NCBI GenBank assembly: GCA_002332755.1
Contig: DDBO01000208.1
Location: forward strand, 1-5,069
Direction of reading: 5' to 3'
DNA from: Bacteroidales bacterium UBA2030
Lineage (GTDB): Bacteria; Bacteroidota; Bacteroidia; Bacteroidales; TTA-H9
DNA length: 5,069 nucleotides
A program made the position numbers and the translations under genes. The notes below the pieces were generated by a model, which was given only the letters and a program-made list of their open reading frames with translations, did no database searches and had not been told where the DNA came from. Shown here piece by piece: positions 1 to 5,069 of this stretch (positions within the stretch are counted from its first letter, which is position 1; each line of letters opens with the position of its first letter).

Positions 1-755
1 AGGGGGAGCATATTTGCCCCGTCGGAGAGGGCTTTTGATGGGTCAGGATGAGTTTCAAGGAAAATGCCGTCTGCTCCGGCTGCAATAGCAGCTTTTCCAA
101 TAGTGGAAATAAAATGGGGCAGCCCCCCTGTAACTCCTGACTGATTGGGTTGCTGAAGCGAATGGGTAATATCTACAATAACGGGTACCTCAAAGGTTTG
201 CATGCGAGGAATGCTTCGGAAGTCAACCACAAGGTCGGTATAGCCAAACATGGTGCCCCGTTCGGTGAGCATTACTTTTGGATTACCAGCCAACGTGATT
301 TTTTCTACAGCATGCTTCATGGCTTCTGGAGATAAAAACTGACCTTTTTTAACATTTATAGTTTTTCCTGTAGCTGCAGCAGCCAGAAGCAAGTCGGTTT
401 GGCGGCAGAGAAAAGCCGGTACCTGAAGAACGTCAACGTACTTTGCTGCCATCCGGGCCTCTTCCACCGAATGAAAATCAGTGATTACCGGTATTTTCAG
501 TTTTTCCCGCAAAAGGGCCAGGGTTTCGAGGGCTTTTTCGTCGCCAATACCTGTAAAGGAATGAATACTGGTGCGATTGGCCTTTTTGTAAGAGGCCTTA
601 AAAATGAAAGGAATCTCGAAGGATTCAGTGATCTCAAGGATTCGTGAAGCAATTTCCAGGGGCATTTGTGTGTTTTCCACAACACAGGGCCCGGCAATCA
701 GGAAAAAGTTGTTGCCGGCCACATGCCTAAGAAATGGGATATAAGAGGGTATCAT
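1..755 (-). CDS. kdsA: KDO-8-phosphate synthase (3-deoxy-D-manno-octulosonate 8-phosphate synthase), 3' end cut by window edge
   Basis: KdsA condenses phosphoenolpyruvate with arabinose 5-phosphate in the cytoplasm to give KDO-8-phosphate, the precursor of the inner-core sugar of lipopolysaccharide. Reading from the ATG at 755, I get 251 uninterrupted codons running off the left edge. The family is usually about 265-285 residues, so only roughly 15-30 C-terminal residues are missing. Seen in the translation: IAGPC at 20-24, the sugar-phosphate motif KANRTS at 58-63, PAFLCRQTDLL at 113-123, NVKKGQF at 134-140, LTERGTMFGY at 163-172, DITHS at 195-199, ETHPDP at 234-239 and SDG at 244-246. C24, H198, E234 and D245 match the four metal ligands of the Aquifex aeolicus enzyme, and the KKGQF form is also typical of that class, so I infer the metal-dependent type. 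The start lies 3 nt after the rarA stop, with no Shine-Dalgarno sequence; it places the first barrel strand where the family has it. Family identity is very secure. Confidence 0.96.
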   Translation of the reverse strand, partial: MIPSYIPFLRHVAGNNFFLIAGPCVVENTQMPLEIASRILEITESFEIPFIFKASYKKANRTSIHSFTGIGDEKALETLALLREKLKIPVITDFHSVEEARMAAKYVDVLQVPAFLCRQTDLLLAAAATGKTINVKKGQFLSPEAMKHAVEKITLAGNPKVMLTERGTMFGYTDLVVDFRSIPRMQTFEVPVIVDITHSLQQPNQSGVTGGLPHFISTIGKAAIAAGADGIFLETHPDPSKALSDGANMLP

Positions 756-758
756 GTA

Positions 759-2027
759 TTAATAGTTGTATTTGTCTTTCCAGAGTGAGCGTAGCCGTGC
801 ACGTATTTCATTCTCGCGGGGATTGTCTCCAGGCTTGTAGAAGGCAGATCCCCTGAGGCGTTCTGGCAGAAAATCAATTTGCACGAAATTACCCGGATAG
901 TCGTGGGCATAGAGATAACCTTGGCCATATCCGGCCCCTTTCATAAGCTCGGTAGGAGCATTGCGCAGATGCAAGGGAACAGCCAGGTCTCCTGTATTTT
1001 TTACCGTTTCTTGTGCTTGATTAATGGCCATATAAGCTGAATTGCTTTTTGGACAAGAAGCAAGATAAATGGCTGTTTGCGAAAGAATTATACGGCTCTC
1101 GGGCCATCCGATTTTATTGACAGCATCAAAACACGTGTTGGCCAGAAGGAGTGCATTCGGATTGGCATTCCCTATATCTTCTGCTGCCAAAATAAGCATT
1201 CGGCGGGCAATAAACAGAGGGTCTTCACCTCCTTCAACCATTCGTGCCAGCCAATATACGGCCGCATTGGGGTCGCTTCCCCTTATCGATTTTATGAAAG
1301 CTGAAATAATATCGTAATGTTGCTCTCCACCTTTGTCGTAGATGGCAAGATTCTGCTGAATAATTTGTAATGTCTTCTGGTTGGTGATAACCACAGGGTT
1401 TTCTTTGTTTTTCAGGTTATTTACCACCAGTTCAATAGCATTAAACAATTTACGGGCATCTCCTCCTGAAATGCGGTACAGCGCTTCTTTTTCTGCGATT
1501 TCTACTGACAAACTATGCTGAATATAGTAATCTATGGCTCGCTGGGTAAGTACGTCGAGATGTTCTATAGTTAATGTTTTGAGAATATATACCTGGCAGC
1601 GGGAGAGTAAAGGAGTTATAACCTCGAAAGAGGGATTCTCGGTGGTGGCACCGATGAGTGTTATGTATCCTTTTTCAACAGCGCCCAGCAAGGAGTCTTG
1701 TTGAGATTTGCTGAAGCGGTGAATTTCGTCGATAAAAAGTATGGCTCCTCTAATGCTTTGTTTAGCTTCTTCTATTACTGCCCTTACATCCTTGACACCG
1801 CTGTTGATTGCACTCAGGTTGAAGAATGGCCTGGCAAGGGTATTTGCAATAATAAGGGCAAGTGTGGTTTTTCCTGTACCCGGAGGACCCCAGAATATCA
1901 TGCTGGGGACAGTACCTGATTGTATAGCCTCATAAAGGACAGCTCCCGGACTCACCAGGTGCTCCTGTCCGATGTATTCGGAAAGAGATTTGGGTCGCAG
2001 CAGTTCAGCCAGGGGCTCTTGATTCAT
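759..2027 (-). CDS. rarA: Replication-associated recombination protein A (AAA+ ATPase, RarA/MgsA/WRNIP1 family)
   Basis: RarA is a cytoplasmic AAA+ ATPase related to clamp-loader subunits. It acts at stalled or gapped replication forks, where it is known to work with SSB and to unwind or remodel DNA ends. The 422-residue protein is complete and close to the usual family length (about 420-450). Seen in order: an N-terminal RPKSLSEYIGQEH stretch at 11-23, typical of RarA and RuvB-like clamp-loader ATPases; Walker A GPPGTGKT at 47-54; Walker B LFIDEIHRF at 97-105; sensor 1 GATTENPSF at 126-134; the arginine finger in LLSRC, R143; and sensor 2 GGDARKLFNAIE at 188-199. The C-terminal part includes YDKGGEQHYD (230-239), SDPNAAVYWLARM (251-263) and AAEDIGNANP (281-290), the signature of the tetramerising RarA C-terminal domain. 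This separates it from RuvB and DnaX. The ATG at 2027 is 2 nt after the lolA stop and is preceded by an A-rich stretch rather than a Shine-Dalgarno sequence. All catalytic motifs look intact. Confidence 0.97.
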   Translation of the reverse strand: MNQEPLAELLRPKSLSEYIGQEHLVSPGAVLYEAIQSGTVPSMIFWGPPGTGKTTLALIIANTLARPFFNLSAINSGVKDVRAVIEEAKQSIRGAILFIDEIHRFSKSQQDSLLGAVEKGYITLIGATTENPSFEVITPLLSRCQVYILKTLTIEHLDVLTQRAIDYYIQHSLSVEIAEKEALYRISGGDARKLFNAIELVVNNLKNKENPVVITNQKTLQIIQQNLAIYDKGGEQHYDIISAFIKSIRGSDPNAAVYWLARMVEGGEDPLFIARRMLILAAEDIGNANPNALLLANTCFDAVNKIGWPESRIILSQTAIYLASCPKSNSAYMAINQAQETVKNTGDLAVPLHLRNAPTELMKGAGYGQGYLYAHDYPGNFVQIDFLPERLRGSAFYKPGDNPRENEIRARLRSLWKDKYNY

Positions 2028-2029
2028 TT

Positions 2030-2656
2030 TTATCTTAAGTCAACAACTTCTACTCCGGGGTAATCGTTTTTATTGAAGGTAAAGATTGATGGATCGGCAT
2101 TTCGCTGAGTATCAAACTGGTCAACAAGGTAGGTGAATGTATTGCCCTCTCTTTCGAATAAGGTTACAGATTTAAGTTGGTTGTCAGCAGATTGTAGTTC
2201 AAGCCTGATTTTATAAAAGCGGCTGCCTTCGAGGGGAAGAAGGTCAACTACAAGAAGGCCTTTCCTTTCTTTGATGTATTTGATGCGATATTTATTTTCA
2301 TAATTCGACAGGATCGATAAGGGACTCAGGCTTTGTCCTTCATCGTCTGGTTCACTAATTTGTACTTCTCTGGCCTGGGGAAGGTAAGTGTAAATGGCTT
2401 TTCCGTCACTAATGATGATTTGCCCGTTGAGCATAATCTTGTATTTATTGCCTGAAAGCCACATGGTACCTTTTTTTTCTTCATGAACGCGGGCTTCTTT
2501 GTTATCGAGCTTGAAGGTAAATTCTATACGAATCTGTTTCGTGTTTTTGAGTTTAGCCGCAAGGTTGCGCAGGGCTGCGTTTGCTTTCTCATTGTGATTT
2601 TGAGCAGGCAAAACCAGGGAACTCAGAAGGGCTAACATCAATAATAATTTTCTCAT
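2030..2656 (-). CDS. lolA: Outer-membrane lipoprotein carrier protein LolA
   Basis: LolA is the periplasmic chaperone that takes lipoproteins released from the inner membrane by the LolCDE transporter and carries them to the outer membrane. The 208-residue product is a normal length for the family. Residues 1-18 form a clear Sec signal peptide: basic MRK, a leucine-rich core, then a probable signal peptidase I cleavage after LPA (A18). There is no lipobox cysteine, as expected for a soluble protein. The mature part has the alternating beta-strand pattern of the LolA half-barrel, including IRIEFTFKL (42-50), KKGTMWLSGNKYKI (61-74), IISDGKAIYTYLP (81-93) and a C-terminal YPGVEVVDLR ending. That ending and the position directly downstream of ftsK fit Bacteroidota LolA as I recall it. 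The ATG at 2656 lies 13 nt after the ftsK stop without a Shine-Dalgarno sequence. LolA is diverse in sequence, so the assignment rests on pattern and context as well as motifs. No LolB gene is visible here. Confidence 0.9.
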   Translation of the reverse strand: MRKLLLMLALLSSLVLPAQNHNEKANAALRNLAAKLKNTKQIRIEFTFKLDNKEARVHEEKKGTMWLSGNKYKIMLNGQIIISDGKAIYTYLPQAREVQISEPDDEGQSLSPLSILSNYENKYRIKYIKERKGLLVVDLLPLEGSRFYKIRLELQSADNQLKSVTLFEREGNTFTYLVDQFDTQRNADPSIFTFNKNDYPGVEVVDLR

Positions 2657-2669
2657 CGTGTGTAGGGGT

Positions 2670-5069
2670 TTACTCTTTTGAATATAAGTCTTTCAAGAAT
2701 TGTTCCAAAGCCATTTCAGAAGCTACTCTCACTTCTCTTACTTTCGAACCCTGATTAGGACCCACAATTCCTGCGGCTTCCAGTTGGTCCATGATTCGTC
2801 CGGCGCGATTGTACCCAAGTTTCAGTTTTCGTTGGATAAGCGAGGTACTTCCTTGCTGATGGATAACCACTAAACGTGCCGCTTCTTCGAAAAGCGGATC
2901 GCGTTCCGATGGGTCGTAGGCAGGTTCTGCTGGCTCTTCATCCCCTTCGTAATACTCAGGCAGATGGAAGGCATCGGGGTAACCTCGTTGACTTCCGATG
3001 AAATCAGTAATTCGTTCAATTTCAGGAAGATCTACAAAAGCGCATTGAAGCCTGAGAAGGTCGCTACCAATAGAAAGCAGCATGTCGCCCCGGCCGATGA
3101 GTTGCTCTGCTCCTCCTGTGTCGAGAATCGTACGTGAGTCAATTTTTGAACTGACCCTGAAGGCCATTCGGGCCGGGAAATTAGCTTTAATGGTACCAGT
3201 GATAATATTGACCGAAGGTCGCTGAGTGGCAATGATTAAGTGAATACCCACTGCACGCGACATCTGCGCCAGGCGGGTAATGGGATATTCTATTTCTTTG
3301 CCTGCAGTCATTATTAGATCGGCAAATTCATCGATAATTAGAACAATATAAGGCAGAAAGCGATGCCCTTCCTCTGGGTTAAGGCGTCGGCCAATATACT
3401 TTGCATTGTATTCCTTGATAAGTCTTACCTGGGCAAGTTTCAGCAATGCGTATCTCTGCTCCATTTCGATGACCAGGCTATTCAATGTACGAACTACCTG
3501 GCGCATGTCGGTAATAATTGCTTCTTCGGCATCGGGCAGTTTTGCCAAATAATGTCGCTCTATTTTGTTATAGAGTGAAAGCTCTACCTTTTTGGGGTCA
3601 ACAAGAACTATCTTTAATTGGGAGGGGTGTTTCTTATAGAGCAGGCTGGTAATAATTGCGTTTAACCCTACGGATTTACCCTGTCCGGTAGCCCCGGCCA
3701 TAAGTAAATGCGGCATACGGGTGAGATCGGCTATGTAAGTTTCATTGCTGATGGTTTTGCCCAGGGCAATTGGAAGGTCGAAACGAGTGTTTTGAAATTT
3801 ATCACTGCTCAGCAGGCTGCGCATCGAAACGATTTCCGGGTTTTGATTAGGTACCTCAATACCAATGGTTCCTTTGCCAGGTATGGGGGCAATGATGCGT
3901 ATCCCGAGGGCAGCAAGACTTAAGGCAATATCATCTTCCAGATTTTTGATTTTTGAAATGCGTATGCCCGGAGCAGGAACTATTTCATACAAGGTAACCG
4001 TTGGTCCAATAGTGGCTTTTATGTGTTGAATTTCAATCTGATAATTGTTCAGAGTTTCTACAATACGTTTTTTATTGGCATCAAGCTCCTCCTGGTAAAC
4101 ATTGGCATTGGCGTTCGAGTAGTTTTCGAGAAGATCGAGGGTGGGCAGGCGGAAATCGGGCAGATCAGCAGTGGGGTCGAAGGGCTGTAGGTTGTGCTTT
4201 TCCAAAAGAGGATCGCCAACGGGATGATCAATTTCGGATTCAGTATCTTCGGCCGCATTATTCACCACCTCTATCTCAATTTCGTCGGTGATTTTTGAGC
4301 TGTTTTCCGCCTGATCTTCTGAAGTTGTTTTTCCGACAATAATTAGCTCTGGCTCTTGTGGGCCATTCCCCTGGGCATTTTGAATTTGAGCTTCATTCTT
4401 AAGGGTTTCTTTGCCCTCATCCACACCTGTTTGACTGGGGTCATCAGATTCGTCCACAGCATATTCCTCTAAATTGTACCCTCCCCCGGGTTGTGAAGGT
4501 ACTTTACCCGCCTTAATTGCTTCGGCTTTCATTTGCTCCTTGTATCTGCGCTGTTCAATTTTTCTCCTGATAATGCGCTGGGGAAAATCAAAATGAACAG
4601 ATGTAAAGCTGATGAATAAAATACCCAGCACGATAGCAAGACCAGGCTTTCCTAGAAAAGCTGATAACCATTGGGCCATTTGATTACCAAAGACTCCCCC
4701 GAGCAGGTTGGCTGTTCCTGCATAAGAATGTAAAGCCAGACCAAGACTGATAGATAACCATATCAAAATGTAAAAACTTATTCTGAGCGCTTTGATTATC
4801 GGAAAGAGTCTTATATTCAAGGCTATACGGAAGCCTAATCCAATCAGAATAATAGGAATTACCAGTGTAGAAATTCCAAATCCCTTGTAAATGAGATAGT
4901 AGGAAAGGGCAGCACCTAATAAGCCCGTAGCGTTTTTAAATAAAGTCTCACCCCGGACAATATCACTGAAGGTGAGCCCGGTAATTTTATCAAAATCTGC
5001 TTGCCAATTCAGGAGAAAAGAAATTTGAGCCAAAAGCAAATACAAGCCTGTCGCCAATAGTGAAAATCC
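2670..5069 (-). CDS. ftsK: DNA translocase FtsK, 5' end cut by window edge
   Basis: FtsK is the septum-anchored, ATP-driven pump that moves sister chromosomes apart late in division and, in many bacteria, activates XerCD recombination at dif. The window holds 799 codons plus TAA, numbered here from the first complete codon at 5069. Hydrophobic segments lie at about 1-22, 46-86 (one or two passes), 94-116 and 140-162: the membrane anchor. Residues 163-315 form a polar, acidic, low-complexity linker. The alpha domain follows at about 320-408 (GPTVTLYEIVPAPG, PGKGTIGIEVPN). The motor domain has Walker A GATGQGKS at 459-466, LVDPKKVELSLY at 489-500 and Walker B VLIIDEFADL at 576-585. After an acidic hinge (about 705-723), the winged-helix gamma domain (about 724-782) contains GYNRAGRIMDQLEAAGIVG, the part that reads polar guide sequences. 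The frame is open to the edge, so the TTG at 5057 lies inside the first membrane segment and is not the start. The true start is upstream of the window. Confidence 0.97.
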   Translation of the reverse strand, partial: GFSLLATGLYLLLAQISFLLNWQADFDKITGLTFSDIVRGETLFKNATGLLGAALSYYLIYKGFGISTLVIPIILIGLGFRIALNIRLFPIIKALRISFYILIWLSISLGLALHSYAGTANLLGGVFGNQMAQWLSAFLGKPGLAIVLGILFISFTSVHFDFPQRIIRRKIEQRRYKEQMKAEAIKAGKVPSQPGGGYNLEEYAVDESDDPSQTGVDEGKETLKNEAQIQNAQGNGPQEPELIIVGKTTSEDQAENSSKITDEIEIEVVNNAAEDTESEIDHPVGDPLLEKHNLQPFDPTADLPDFRLPTLDLLENYSNANANVYQEELDANKKRIVETLNNYQIEIQHIKATIGPTVTLYEIVPAPGIRISKIKNLEDDIALSLAALGIRIIAPIPGKGTIGIEVPNQNPEIVSMRSLLSSDKFQNTRFDLPIALGKTISNETYIADLTRMPHLLMAGATGQGKSVGLNAIITSLLYKKHPSQLKIVLVDPKKVELSLYNKIERHYLAKLPDAEEAIITDMRQVVRTLNSLVIEMEQRYALLKLAQVRLIKEYNAKYIGRRLNPEEGHRFLPYIVLIIDEFADLIMTAGKEIEYPITRLAQMSRAVGIHLIIATQRPSVNIITGTIKANFPARMAFRVSSKIDSRTILDTGGAEQLIGRGDMLLSIGSDLLRLQCAFVDLPEIERITDFIGSQRGYPDAFHLPEYYEGDEEPAEPAYDPSERDPLFEEAARLVVIHQQGSTSLIQRKLKLGYNRAGRIMDQLEAAGIVGPNQGSKVREVRVASEMALEQFLKDLYSKE

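Noticed and set aside
399..697. Open frames of 82 aa (plus, 399-647) and 66 aa (minus, 497-697)
   Set aside because: Both lie inside kdsA, which reads continuously in another frame with every family motif. Neither has a recognisable motif of its own.
756..780. Terminator or regulatory hairpin at the rarA-kdsA junction
   Set aside because: The junction is only 3 nt and the flanking A/T-rich bases form no GC-rich stem followed by a T-run.
1069..1317. Two overlapping plus-strand frames (82 and 75 aa) antisense to rarA
   Set aside because: They fall opposite the conserved C-terminal coding region of rarA, and their composition is explained by its codons; no initiation signal or family resemblance is visible.
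1698..1935. Plus-strand frames of 73 and 64 aa opposite the rarA Walker A and B region
   Set aside because: They are reverse complements of strongly conserved ATPase motifs, with no independent support.
2657..2700. Possible Bacteroidota-type promoter (TATATTCA near the 3' end of ftsK) driving lolA
   Set aside because: The match to the TAnnTTTG consensus is poor, no convincing -33 element was seen, and the sequence is coding.
3032..3923. Plus- and minus-strand frames of 66-71 aa within the ftsK motor domain
   Set aside because: They are shadows of conserved translocase sequence; the ftsK frame is intact throughout.
1..5069. An undescribed defence, mobile or RNA-based system
   Set aside because: About 99% of the window is accounted for by four intact conserved housekeeping genes. 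I found no array, inverted-repeat ends, transposase or unexplained intergenic space.

Overview
The window looks like an ordinary chromosomal segment of a Bacteroidota bacterium. Four genes lie head to tail on the minus strand and fill almost every base. In transcription order, right to left, they are ftsK (DNA translocase, 5' end cut off by the right edge), lolA (periplasmic lipoprotein carrier), rarA (AAA+ replication-fork ATPase) and kdsA (KDO-8-phosphate synthase, 3' end cut off by the left edge). The assignment to Bacteroidota is an inference. It rests on the lolA gene directly after ftsK, LolA and KdsA sequences that resemble Bacteroidota versions as I recall them, starts without Shine-Dalgarno sequences, and moderate GC content.

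Layout: positions 1-755 hold kdsA, 759-2027 rarA, 2030-2656 lolA and 2670-5069 ftsK. The gaps between genes are 13 nt (ftsK to lolA), 2 nt (lolA to rarA) and 3 nt (rarA to kdsA). No gap is large enough for a promoter plus terminator, so the four genes are probably co-transcribed from a promoter beyond the right edge. There is no stretch over 300 bases without a gene. I found no RNA gene, mobile element, CRISPR array or notable repeat.

Functionally the cluster joins chromosome segregation at the division septum (FtsK), rescue of stalled replication forks (RarA), and two outer-membrane steps: lipoprotein delivery (LolA) and the eight-carbon sugar of the lipopolysaccharide inner core (KdsA). All four are well-known families with intact visible motifs. 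I see no previously undescribed system. The most useful points are that KdsA has the residues of the metal-dependent class, that both edge genes continue outside the window (the apparent TTG start for FtsK is not a real start), and that lolA, rarA and kdsA are packed almost without spacing.
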